Shown here: positions 44,501 through 53,400 of the stretch, piece by piece
Position numbering within the stretch: position 1 is the first letter of the stretch
Layout of the letters: each line of letters begins with the position of its first letter
Assembly (NCBI RefSeq): GCF_004362865.1
Contig: NZ_SNYI01000001.1
Location: forward strand, 682,001-746,000
Reading direction: 5' to 3'
Source: Zeaxanthinibacter enoshimensis
Lineage (GTDB): Bacteria; Bacteroidota; Bacteroidia; Flavobacteriales; Flavobacteriaceae
DNA: 64,000 nucleotides
Notes under the pieces: model-generated
What the model saw: only the letters and a program-made list of their open reading frames with translations
The model's database searches: none
Told to the model about the DNA's origin: nothing
Translations under genes and position numbers: made by a program

Positions 44501-47143
44501 ACCAATACCACAGCTTCCTTTGACCTTTCCGCAGTGGGTAGTTACGTGTTCCGTATAACCGACACCAACACCGGGTGTGCTTACGTAACAGAGCCTTATA
44601 ACGTGGCTCCCTTTGACCTGATAGAGGTTGAGGCGTCACAGGCTACGCCTGTCAGCTGTTTCGGAGATAATGATGGTACGATCGAATTTGAAGTCCAGGG
44701 GTATAACGGAACTTTTAATTTTGAGATATATCAGAGCAGCGGTGTTAGCACTGGTATCTCAGGGAATGGTAATACAAGCACCGGGCCATTACAAATTACA
44801 GGACTTACGGGGGGCAACTATTACATCCTCGTTGATGCAACAGACACCCCTTATTGCAGCACTTTATCTAATACCTTGAAAATAACAGCCCCATCATCAC
44901 CGCTTTCGTCAACGGCCACCGAGACCGCCGGTGTACAGTGTACAAATGACAGGGGAGAAATACTAGTTGTCCCTGACGGGGGCTATGCTCCTTATGACCT
45001 GGTTCTGACCAATACAGGAACAGGGCAGGTGTATACGGCTGCTGCTGTTGGAAACTATATCTTCTCTGGCTTGTCCTCGGGAAATTATACGATACAGGTT
45101 ACGGATAGCGGGGGATGCATGATTTCCGATGCGATCACCCTGTTGCAACCCAATCCTATAAACGCCGATATATCGGCCACCCCCGCCACCTTATCGTGTT
45201 TTGGTGATAACAACGGGACAGTTACCGCTACCAATATAACCGGAGGCCAGGGAAGTTACTTATATAGTTTAAATTATTACGACACCTCCGGCTCTACTAT
45301 TGAGATCTCGAGTGGAGCTCAGACCAGCCCTTCCTTCCCTAATTTGGGAGAAGGCATCTATAGTATTACTGTTACCGATGGCTGGAATTGCGTGGTGGAA
45401 ACTGCACAGGTAACCATTAGTGAACCCGCTGAAGTAATTAGTTCATTAAGAAAAATAAGCAGCTTAAGTTGTAATGACCAGGCCCGGATAGAATTAACGG
45501 CCGGCGGAGGCGTAGGCCCATATGAATATAGTGTGGATGGCATTACTTACAGTCCTATGTCCGGGGGCAACACGCACCTGTTTAATGTTGGAGCAGGCAA
45601 TTACCAGTATTATGTCAGGGACAGTAACAATTGCAGTGCATTACTATCTAACCAGGTGTCTATAGAACCATTAACTCCCCTGGAGCTGAACCTTGATTTG
45701 TCCGGGGCATTCATCAACTGTACCGGTGAAGCAACAGCAACCATCAGTGCCAGTGCTACAGGGGGATTAGGTAATTACAGCTATGAATTATTCAGGGATG
45801 CTTCACTGACTGATCTGGTAGCCGGTCCGCAGAGCAATGGGAATTTCAGGGATCTTGCCACAGGCAGTTATTTCCTGCGTCTTATAAGCGAGGATTGTAC
45901 AGAAATCTCATCAGAAATCTTAATCCAGGACCCACCACCATTACAGGTAGACCTGCAGCAGTCCACCGATGTCACCTGTGCAGGAGAAGACGATGGTACG
46001 ATAACCGTTGAGGTGTCCGGGGGATCTGGTAATATATTATACGCCATCAGCCCTAACCTGAACAAATTCAGTACTGATAACACCTTTACCGATCTTGCCC
46101 CGGGGGTATACGACGTGGTAGCACAGGATGTAAACGGATGTTTTATCCCCTTCCAGTTTACCATCACGGAACCTGCCCCGCTACAGGCCACTTTCACGAC
46201 TTTACCCGAGGTTTGTGCCGGGGAAGAGGATGGAAGTATATCCCTGAGTATATCGGGCGGTACAGCGCCTTACAGGACAGCTTTCAATGCTAATGACGAT
46301 GCTGATTTTGTAAACGGGCAGACCGATTTTAACAACCTGGCCGCAGGAACCTATGTCATCTTTATCAGGGATGCACAGGATTGCGAGACCAACGTGATCG
46401 TTGAAGTAGAAGGCGGAGTTAACCTGGAAGCAACCATTACACCTATTTACGAGTGTAGCGGTGCCAGCCCTGATAACTTCCTCGATATAGTGCTGCAGGA
46501 TGAGTCCGTGGCAAATGATGTGATGTATGCCCTGGATTCCACTGATCCCGCAGACATGCAACTCGATCCTGAGTTCAGCAATATTGCACCCGGGGATCAC
46601 TATATCAGTATATCCCATGCTAACGGATGCCTGAGAACCATAGACTTTACCATAGAGACCTTTGAACCGCTTACCCTCGCCCTCGAACAGAATAACCTTA
46701 ACGAGATCACGGCGATCGCCACTGGTGGAGGCGGAGAGTATACCTTCACCTTTAACGGGCGCAATAACGGGGACAGGAATACTTACTTTATCAACAGATC
46801 CGATGTGTATACGGTTACCGTTGAAGATGCCAATGGATGTACCATATCTGCTGATATTGCCATGGAATTCGTGGATATCGAGATCCCGAACTTCTTTACC
46901 CCTGATGGTGATGGCCATAATGATAGATGGATTCCCAGAAATATTGAAGGTTTTCCCAATATGCTGACGATCATTTTTGATCGTTATGGCAGAGAGATCT
47001 ATCGTATGGACAATAAGAACAAAGGATGGGAAGGATTCTACAAAGAGACCGAGATGCCCACCGGGGATTATTGGTACCTCATCAAACTTAGGGGGGAAAA
47101 TGACCCGAGAGAACTAATAGGACATTTCACGTTGTATAGATAA
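35546..47143 (+). CDS. Giant SprB-repeat T9SS adhesin, paralogue 1 (3865 aa)
   Basis: I start at the ATG at 35546, which overlaps the upstream stop as TGATG and opens a signal peptide (MNIHLLLKLVPYVSLLLCLS..NAQ). Residues about 31-150 form a Cys-containing head domain ([16 protein letters not shown]). By eye I count 43 SprB-like units of roughly 75-105 residues. Most carry an early Cys in SCxGxxDG-like form and a late DxxGC. The C-terminal gliding-motility domain ([26 protein letters not shown]) is a type B T9SS signal. It is colinear with residues about 630-4479 of the 47489 protein but lacks that protein's N-terminal extension. By analogy with SprB it may be a mobile cell-surface filament for gliding or adhesion. 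Confidence 0.92.
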   Translation: MNIHLLLKLVPYVSLLLCLSLNAQVGCPSNNNPISELIEDNTNTVEGEVAICPNDGSELPKIFLCGANDSDNLTVNFSNTQSISWEKLDESSCISAGDDCANKNAGCTWNSVGNGSNYIAGEPGKYRILVTYLNGCSERFYFDVFKNPLDPQANVKDIMCGNPGNITVTNMPADYEYQLLDATSGNILVPYSANNGPVFNITSDGLYTVQIRQSGVSGGCVFQLQDLSIQTRNFEVNTVVTDASCGDFGSINVSVLDAEPQYYYTLREAGSLVDDYVPTSDSNYTFEGLRGGTYELEVQTEDGCSYTELLTIESSSSFEIDAVVSQHITCREGNIQMQTQGNPKGGVRYAIWNQEDIDGNTILSYNSFNDIPASEFQTSVIFDILDEGRYTFVGFDKANCAVVTNTVIIELFPEVDYTTTTADESCYGAADGEIRYTIIDSNGYSVRYRITYPDGSTSENDSGIFTGLAQGDYTVTLIQSKGGGECEFPEDFTIGGPAMGISGNTVITQPYTCTQDATIEFQNASGGTGPYEYSIDGVTYGPSNTFPGLSNGTYTITVRDTNGCAFNSAPVTISPLDLPSDITFTTTPLSCPAETSDVTLAVTGGSGAFTYEIIAPAAAVVNNGNNNEFFGLDADTYTFKVTDANGCEYQENLTINPLIPIQVSGALVRDVSCVGGSDGAVDFAINGFSGTYSYSLNGGATVAGQSAGILNLTGLAAGNYTLVVTDETTNCIDSDTITVSEPTNTLAFTYNLSPLTCISDGSVAINATDGWGGYSYQLTQPDATDLGPQGSNVFNGLTQAGTYTITVTDAGGCAITDTFDITTPVNPAVSLDATTDLCYNPTTGVSLTATPAGGVAPYSFSLNGGPGQNSNVFDNLAPGNYTVTVTDAYGCTGTSGITVVAPQMEVTGVLTKQLDCSASPDALIDISITDGYAPFTYEVNGGASNPIAGNSFTYNTAVDGSFTFTITDNEGCTAQTTVVVDAISSPAATTNITDPSCDGAADGIIEIVIDTNFGTGPYQVDFNGSGLSPQTVYSGLVSGTYNYTIVDDKGCTFSDSVNLTAPNAISADAVITQPYNCLQTATIQVQNVSGGSPGYTFSIDGVSFGASDTFSGVTEGTYNVFVRDTNGCVFTSAPVTIPALDPPTDISFTATAPNCPDQTSDVTLTVTDGVGTITYEIIAPAAAAINNGNNNVFTALAPDTYTFRVTDANNCSYEESFTITPVDPIAINGTLIRNVSCVGTSDGSVDFNVTGFSATYAYTVNGGAATTGQSSGTISLPALPAGDHTIVVTDETTNCTDSATVTVSEPSVPLNFTFVLTPLTCEVDATVTINAQDGWPQYTYEIVEPDANVLGPQPGNFFSGLNKIGTHTIRVTDSGGCTVTDTFDIISPSNPTASIDPASALCYSSTTPASIVVGATGGIAPYYYQINGGPTRTSNTFSDLIPGNYTFTVRDSNGCTDDVSIIIEPELIATAILSKDLDCSASPDAIIDLNFSGGYSPYTYEVRYNGGAYAAICDCFPYTTSNPGTYEFRITDSQGCVAESNVITVTTATMPVATTTLTDPTCNGDTNGIVEIEIDPNFGTAPYQVSFNGSAFTNQSVYTGLPAGNYPYTVVDSKGCSYSDTATLTDPVLFDATVSVTDVSCGATGDIPGQIDINIISGGVANFTYTLYDNQNNVVPTSGPNPIVNTAATSASFGGLDFGDYYVRIIDANGCEFYKNPVRVLSNPFLTLKSAPAVVDCNTGGTVELLASGGSGDYSFEIYGAGTPPSTEVAGPGMNEETATFTGLNPGQTYVFKAVDNSNLCTSYVEVDIPTVSSIDVVASPSVTDVSCFGDNNGSISFQVEGFDPSVTDIDYSILQAVSNTPLGAPYNGTVTQAAGGPTPTPLETISNIPPGDYILLFKEATSPFCSNTFEFRILEPSPLSMVLIDQNNANCNEEAQVTVRAQGGTGPYTYAFVEDGNAPGAGDYMASNYAELDPAINTQWDVYAQDANGCVTTVLDVTIAADPSPVIDAFVANQCSVPEGDFTITIDLTTAGMAPHTLSINGGAHQAVPLTNTGDSFDLTGLSSGDYDLVIRDANGCEFIHPSITIYKPSSLSAEATVQPTCALNDGQILITPYGGSGAYTYELFQGGVSVTGAPQAMPLFTGLAPGNYVAFIYDTLVAGCGASVSIELEVPTSVSFTTTQNNVSCSGASDGNITAILDPGNNNPPYTYQLLDNLGLPITLPQSNNTFSNLAAADYEVVVRSSRGCEFRQNVTITEPDVVVASASNSEFSCNPDNSVSQATITVSGIGGSGSYMYSIDGINYFSSNTFNINDNGAVQNLTLWVRDDNGCADDVAISINPLPEISSVNVSQLTAITCANEENVRVAVVGGSGDFDFELLPIGSAPTVTPGPGNQTADFNLSAPGDYTFRITDNVTGCYEVTTPYTVAPFDTIEVNATAISPVSCFGDTDGVMEISVNGYTGNYTYQVFNSAAAAVTGVITTDTSVNPRTINNLPGGNFYVEVIATDTPFCDDQSNTITIGSPDAAVTLTEITNVNANCNIGAQVVVNANGGTPGYSYSFVPSGSPAGAFTASASAELNPVAYPADYDVYVQDAKGCGTMITITVDEDPVPTVTAPVYAVEQCTSDGTLYTFTVAGTGIAPLEYSVGAGYQTSSTLSVNAPGNYTITVRDANGCTATDTISILPPLGLTPQATTQPSCAFNDGEITVTPNGGSGSYEYELFDSAMNPVAPRQPGNIFNGLAPGNYIAVLYDTSGTGCDAQATVSLETPTPVVFTFTQENVSCNGGTDGAIQVLLDPSNDNPSYTYTIDDGVSTVTQTSSLFTGLSAGSYDITVTSGRNCSDTQTVIIAEPASLVATATATTFACNPDNSVAQVILTAGATDGTAPYTYSIDGINFVSNNSFTINDTGSTQNIIVTVKDDNGCTETASVTIEPLNTFTATVSRTTAITCANPESVLITVNDDGNPVNVYTYELLPAGNPDGSNTGYPTNTTASFDLSAVGSYVFRITDTNTGCAYVTEPYNVAPFDLIEVEASQATPVSCFGDNDGTIEFEVQGYNGTFNFEIYQSSGVSTGISGNGNTSTGPLQITGLTGGNYYILVDATDTPYCSTLSNTLKITAPSSPLSSTATETAGVQCTNDRGEILVVPDGGYAPYDLVLTNTGTGQVYTAAAVGNYIFSGLSSGNYTIQVTDSGGCMISDAITLLQPNPINADISATPATLSCFGDNNGTVTATNITGGQGSYLYSLNYYDTSGSTIEISSGAQTSPSFPNLGEGIYSITVTDGWNCVVETAQVTISEPAEVISSLRKISSLSCNDQARIELTAGGGVGPYEYSVDGITYSPMSGGNTHLFNVGAGNYQYYVRDSNNCSALLSNQVSIEPLTPLELNLDLSGAFINCTGEATATISASATGGLGNYSYELFRDASLTDLVAGPQSNGNFRDLATGSYFLRLISEDCTEISSEILIQDPPPLQVDLQQSTDVTCAGEDDGTITVEVSGGSGNILYAISPNLNKFSTDNTFTDLAPGVYDVVAQDVNGCFIPFQFTITEPAPLQATFTTLPEVCAGEEDGSISLSISGGTAPYRTAFNANDDADFVNGQTDFNNLAAGTYVIFIRDAQDCETNVIVEVEGGVNLEATITPIYECSGASPDNFLDIVLQDESVANDVMYALDSTDPADMQLDPEFSNIAPGDHYISISHANGCLRTIDFTIETFEPLTLALEQNNLNEITAIATGGGGEYTFTFNGRNNGDRNTYFINRSDVYTVTVEDANGCTISADIAMEFVDIEIPNFFTPDGDGHNDRWIPRNIEGFPNMLTIIFDRYGREIYRMDNKNKGWEGFYKETEMPTGDYWYLIKLRGENDPRELIGHFTLYR
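36002..46879 (+). repeat. Array of 43 SprB-like repeat units (paralogue 1)
   Basis: In-frame tandem units of about 250 bp, divergent at the DNA level. Units 5-11 and 12-18 match in order with a step of about 1690 bp (starting near 37061, 38750 and 40437). Units 22-28 and 29-35 match with a step of about 1815 bp. SCxGxxDG-type unit starts fall at units 4, 7, 11, 14, 18, 21, 25, 28, 32 and 35. Counts were made by reading the translation. Confidence 0.85.
45926..47143 (+). repeat. Near-identical 3' segment shared with 59711-60928
   Basis: Bases 45926-46243 are identical, as read by eye, to 59711-60028 (318 bp). Similarity continues to the stop codon with scattered, largely silent changes, such as CTG/TTA for Leu at 46244. 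It encodes the last SprB units and the sorting domain of both giant proteins. Confidence 0.9.
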
Positions 47144-47488
47144 ATATCTCATATGGCAACCCGAAAACGGCGATGGGTGGTTGTGTGATTTTCTACTTTG
47201 AAAATCTATACTGCTCCCCCTTTTGGTCACCTGCTGACAGGGCCATAACTACACATTACCGGTGTTCACGACAAAATAATGCCTCTTCACAACAAAAAAT
47301 ATTCCAGGCCCCTGCTTGTCACTAATTTCATCCTTAAGTAGTGCTGATAACCAGGACCCAACCAACCAAATTCCGGGTTTTAGAGTGCCGTTAATTGAAT
47401 CATCCCCCGAAAACAGCGCGTATTCATTTATGCATGTATTCTATCAGGATTATAGCACCACAATTCTAATTACTCTTAACAATAGGGC
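47144..47488 (+). other. 345-bp regulatory spacer between the two giant genes
   Basis: No coding frame is evident. It holds a small hairpin (GATTTTC / GAAAATC, 47187-47206) without a T run, the direct-repeat promoter element at 47265-47330, and a predicted leader of about 150 nt before the GTG start. The second giant gene and sprF can thus be transcribed independently of the upstream operon. Confidence 0.6.
47265..47330 (+). promoter_or_regulatory. Direct-repeat promoter element (copy 4 of 4) for sprB-sprF
   Basis: TTCACGACA (47265-47273) and TTCACAACA (47286-47294) start 21 bp apart. TAATTTCA (47323-47330) begins 37 bp after the second copy starts. This copy is closest to that at 8937-9002, sharing AACAAAAAATA, TCCAGG and CTAATTTCA at the same spacing. 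Confidence 0.65.
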
Positions 47489-50400
47489 GTGATCAAAACC
47501 AATTATTTTGCAAGATTATTAGTTGCAGGACTTTTTCTCATCGGTGTAACAGGTTTTGCACAGGAGTACAACAACTTTGAGGTACGGTACCAGACGAACC
47601 TCAAGGGGGACCTGACGTTTATTGCCAACAACATCCTTAACCGGGACGGGGGTTCGGGTAGTACGGAGCCAGAAGATCCGTATAACGCAACCGGCAATTC
47701 GTCCACCTACAACGACTGGATGAATATGCAGTATATAGACGTGGATGGAGATCCTACCACTTTTAGTTCCAGTAGTGCCAATTTCACATTCCCCAACAGC
47801 AGCTGTAACCTGATCCGATACGCCGGTCTGTACTGGTCTGCAACCTACCCCAGTGAACAGGCAGGACAGGCATTAGGCACCAACCGACAAAATGATTTTA
47901 ACCAGGTTAAACTAAAGGTCCCGGGCGGATCTTATGTAGATATTACAGCCGACGAAGTGCTCTTTGACGGTTTCACCAACGTTGATCCTTCTATCACCCA
48001 GAATAGTCCGTATGCTTGTTATGCGGACATTACTGCGTTATTGACCGGTCTGGCCAACCCTGAAGGTGATTACACCGTCGCTAATATGAGGGCAGTGACC
48101 GGGTCGCTTTCTCCGGGTGGAGGAGCCGCTGCCGGATGGACCCTCGTTATCGTATATGAAAACCCTTCCTATACCGGGAAAAAGATCACCACTTTTGACG
48201 GTTTCGCCAGGGTGCGTGCCGGGGAGCAGGTAGATATCAATTATACCGGATTTAATACAATTCCAGTGGGGCCGGTACGCGCCCGACTGGGGGTTGCCGC
48301 TTTAGAAGGCGATAACCGGATTACAGGAGATGAGCTGCATATCAGCGCAGCCAGTAACCCCGGTTTTACCAGGCTGAGTAACGCCGTAAACCCGAATAAC
48401 AACTTCTTTAACAGTAATATCACCATAGACGGAGCGATCAGCACTAATCGTACCCCCAACAGTGTAAACACCCTTGGGTACGACTCTGATATCTTCATGG
48501 TGAATAACCCGGGAAATACGGTGATCCCGAATAACGAAACGGCTGCAACCCTTAGGTTTACCTCTAACGGGGACCAGTACTACCCCTTTTTCCAGTCTTT
48601 TAACGTAGAGGTCATTGAGCCTAACGTGGTGGTGGAAAAGAAAGTGGAAGATATAGCCGGGAACGATATTACGGGGATGGGCGTAAACCTGGGACAGACC
48701 CTGGAATATGTACTTACAATACAAAATATCGGGAATGATGATGCTACGAACTACAGTCTAAGGGATATTCTGCCCACCAATGTCACTTTAGATCTTGCCA
48801 ATATCAGTACTCCCGGAGGTGTCAATTATACCTATGATCCTTTAACCCACGAAATTACATTCACTGTAAATGACAGCAGGCTGGAAGAAGGTGACCCGCC
48901 AGTAAGTATCAGGATGAGAGTACAGGTAGCAGAAAATTGTTATGACTTCGTCGATGCCTGTTCAGACACTATTGAGAATATCGCTTTCTCCACATATATG
49001 GGAGTTTTGAACCCGATTACCATCACGGACGACCCCAGTGTCAATGATTTTGACGATTGCGGATTTACCAATGCAGGGGCTACCAATTTCCTTTTAGATG
49101 ATCTTACCGCCTGTGATTTCACCAGGACGGTACAAATGTGTGGGGGGACCGCTACCCTGGATGCAGGGGATAATTTTGATTCCTATGTCTGGTATAAAGA
49201 TGAGAACGGGGACGGACTAATCGATGCAGGGGATACGGTAATGGATGATGGAGATCCGGATAACGATCCCAGTACCCTCAACGTTACAGAATACGCCACT
49301 TTTATAGTGGATAAATTTACCTCCAGTGCCTGTAATGATTACCAGGAGATCATCACCGTGGAACCTTTCGGGTCAGGGCATACAAACCCTATCATCGACC
49401 TGATCAACGATACCACCAACACCGTGGAAGGTGAAGTAGTGGTTTGCCCGAATGATGGGGAAGAATTACCAACTGTATTCTTATGTGGTCTGAACGATAC
49501 CGAATTGCTTTCTGTTAATCTTCCCGATGCGCAAAGTATTCAGTGGGACCAGCTGGATACTGCAAGTTGTGGCTCCCCGGGACCGGATTGTGCCAACAAG
49601 ATCGCTGGGTGTACCTGGAATAACGTAGGCAGTGGCAACGACTTTGTCGCCTCGGACTCCGGGGAGTACCGTATTACCATCAACTATGAGAATGGTTGTT
49701 TTACGCGGTTCTACTTTAATATTTTCAAGAACCCACTGGATCCACAGGTCAACACAAGTGATATCATCTGTACCACCCCTGGTAATATTACCGTGACCAA
49801 CATGCCTGCGGATTATGAATATCAACTGATAGACCAGTCTACGGGTACTGTCCTGGTGCCTTACAGCGCCAATAACGGCCCTTCTTTTACTATTAACACC
49901 AATGGGGCATACGAAGTGGAAATGCGGCAGCAGGGTGTTCCTGATGGCTGTATCTTCCGCCTGGATAACATCGGGATCCTCCTGCGGGACTACCAGGTAG
50001 ACATCACGACCAAAGACACGGATTGTAATGGCCTGGGAGAGATCTCTATCTCTGCCCTTAATGTAGAACCACATTACTATTTTGAAATTTCCCAGGGCGG
50101 GGTATCTATCGATACTTTCGGCCCCACTGATGATAATAATTACACTTTCCAGAACCTCAGCGACGGGATCTATGACGTGCTTGTAACTACGGATGACGGC
50201 TGTTCCTATACGGAACAGGTAACGATCTTCGATGTTACAGACCTCGCTGCGAATGCCACGACCACCAAGGCTATCGATTGTACTGACGGAGTTATTTCTG
50301 TCTCCGGATCCGGCGGATTTCCCGGTCCTGGTTACCAGTACGCGATCTGGAGCTATAACGGTGTTGATCTCTACCCTGATGTTGCTTCCATTCCGGGAAC

Positions 50401-53400
50401 AGCATACCAGGGTACGAACGACTTCTTTTTTACCACCGGGCAAGAAGGGGATTATGAATTCATCGTAGTAGATGGTAACAACTGTTCTGCTATCTCCAAT
50501 ATCGCTTCCATAGCAATAGCTCCTGCAGTAGACTATACGATCGCAACAGCAGATGAAACCTGTTTCGGGGATGAAGATGGGACCCTGACTGTTAACGTGA
50601 CCAATTTTAACGGTTACTCGGTGTCCTACGAGATCACCCACCCCGACGGGTCTAGAGACAATAACAACTCCGGCGTGTTCACAGACCTGGAACAGGGGAA
50701 TTATACCCTGACCATGACGGCGGATAACGGAACAGACAGCTGTTCTTTTGATAGCCCTTTTACCATAGGAGGTCCGGTTGATGCTGTGTACGGGGATGGG
50801 GTACTCATCCAGCACGATGGCTGTAACGGCGGTGGGATCATAGAAGCTCAGAACGTCGTGGGAGGCACTCCACCTTATGAATTCAGTATCGATAATTCCA
50901 ATTTCGTTTCCGGGCCGGGGGCCGAAAGGTTTACCGGGCTTTCAGATGGAGATTACCGTATCTATATCCGCGATGCCAGTGGTTGCGTGTACCGTACCCC
51001 GAAAATCGAGGTCGATGAAGTAGATGGTCCGGACAGACTTCACGTCCGTGACATGTCTGATGTTACCTGCCCATCCAATACGGCAGATGTCAGCCTGCAC
51101 GTTCACAAAGGGGAAGAGCCCTATACCTTCGAGATCATTGCACCTGTGTCTATTCCGGCTTCAAGCGTGGATGATGATGAAGGATTCTTTGATGGGCTGG
51201 CCCCGGGGACTTACACTGCCAGGGTAACGGATGCCAATGGGTGTACTTTTGACGATGTCTTTACCATTGATCCTATCCCCCTGATACAGGTAAATGCAAC
51301 CTCCGTAAGGGATGTGAGCTGCGTTGGCGGATCTGACGGGCGTATTGAGTTGAACATAACCGACTTTGAAGATAAGTATAGCTATTTCCTCGACGGTGTG
51401 GAAATAGATAAGGACGAGGACGATGCTGCACAGACTATCAGTGGGCTTTCTGCCGGCACCTATACCATCATGGTCCGGGATAAAGACCTGGATTGCGAGG
51501 ATACCATCAGTGTTACAGTTTCTGAACCGGCTACTGCACTGAGCTTTACCGAAACTGTTTCCCCCCTTACCTGTACCACCGATGCCTCCGTGGATATTGA
51601 TGCCAGTGGTGGATGGGGCGGATATACCTATGAGGTAGAAGAACCCGACGGAAATGTACTCGGCCCACAGGGCAGCGATATCTTTAATGGTTTAGCCCAG
51701 GTGGGAACTTATACCATTACGGTGACCGATTCAGGAGGGTGTACCACCTCCGGAACTTTTGATGTAATCTCAACCACCAACCCGGTGGTTACCCTGGCTG
51801 CAACCACAGATCTTTGTTACGATCCTGCCAACGGGGTAAGCCTCACCGCAAGTGTTTCAGGCGGCGTAGCTCCTTTTGCATACAGTATTAACGGGGCACC
51901 CGGTCAGACCAGCGGGGTGTTTGATAACCTGGGCCCAGGTGTTTATACCGTGGTGGTCACAGATTCATACGGATGTACCGGGACTTCTAACAGCATCACT
52001 ATAGAACCACAGCTGAGCTCCGGCGCCGTCCTTACCAAGGAACTGGATTGCTCTGCTTCTCCTGATGCCGTGATCGATGTCACTATCAACGGGGGATATG
52101 CTCCCTTTAGCTACCAGGTTAATGGCGGTGGCAGTAATGCCGTGGCCGGGAACACCTTCACCTATACAACAGCTGTGGACGGTTCCTTTAACTTTACTAT
52201 CACGGATAGCGAAGGATGTACCTCAACTGTACAGGTAATCGTTGATCCTATCACCAACCCTGTTGCGACCCATAACCTGACTGACCCTTCTTGTGACGGG
52301 GCCGGAGACGGGATCGTCGAGATCCTTATCGATAATACCTTTGGAACCCCACCATACCAGGTAGATTTTGACGGGGCCGGGCTCTCTGCCCAGACCTATT
52401 ATAACGGCCTGAACTCGGGTAGTTACACTTATATAGTTGAAGACAGTAAGGGTTGTACCTATACCGATACTGTGGTTCTTACTGCACCGAACCCAATGTC
52501 CGGGGATGCCGTAATCATACAGGATTTCACCTGCCTGCAAAGCGGAACGCTGCAGGCCCAGAATGTGACCGGCGGAACAGCTCCGTATGAATACAGCCTT
52601 GACGGCGTGACCTTCAACTCGGGTGCAGGTGCCGATACCTTCACCGGTTTATCCGACGGTACTTACAATATCTTTATCCGGGATGCTAACGGTTGTGTAT
52701 TCACCACCGCGAACGCTACCATCCCTGCCCTGGATCCGCCAACAGATATTTCGTTTACTGCCACAGCGCCAAATTGCCCGGCACAGACTTCAGACGTAAC
52801 CCTGGCGGTTACAGACGGGGTGGGAAGTATTACCTACGAGATCATCGCGCCTGCAGCGGCAGTAACCAACAGCGGCAACAACAATGTATTTACAGGGCTT
52901 GCTCCTGACACCTATACCTTCAGGGTTACTGATGCTAACGATTGTAGTTACGAAGAGAACTTTACCATCAACCCCGTAACCCCGATAGATATCTCGGGTA
53001 CATTGATCAGGAATGTTTCCTGTGTGGGGTCTTCTGATGGTTCTGTCGAATTCAACGTCAATGGTTTCTCTGCAACCTACTCTTATACCGTAAACGGCGG
53101 AGCTGCCACTACCGGCCAATCGGCAGCAACTATCAGCCTGCCAGCGCTTCCGGCCGGGAATCACACCATCGTGGTGACCGATGAAACGACGAATTGTTCA
53201 GATTCCGCTACCGTTACCGTAGATGAGCCTTCTGTTCCTCTGAATTTTACTTTCGTAGTTACTCCGCTCACTTGTGACGTGGAAGGAACCGTGACTATAA
53301 ATGCACAAGATGGGTGGCCACAATACACCTACGAAGTTGAAGAGCCGGATGGTACCATCCTGGGGCCACAACCGGGGAATTTCTTCAGTGGACTGGACCA

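Noticed and set aside
36002-46879. Possible CRISPR or satellite DNA because of regular ~250-bp periodicity
   Set aside because: The repeats are in-frame, divergent at the DNA level and encode SprB-like domains; there are no short identical repeats with unique spacers.
47187-47206. Terminator after the first giant gene
   Set aside because: The hairpin GATTTTC / GAAAATC is weak and has no T run; read-through into the second giant gene cannot be excluded.
49481-50815. A 444-codon open frame on the minus strand inside the sprB-like gene
   Set aside because: It is antisense to a well-supported coding frame. Repetitive Thr/Asp/Gly codon use in the SprB array keeps the opposite frame free of stops; the translation is rich in Ile/Val/Arg/Gly with no family features, and similar antisense frames recur in both giant genes.
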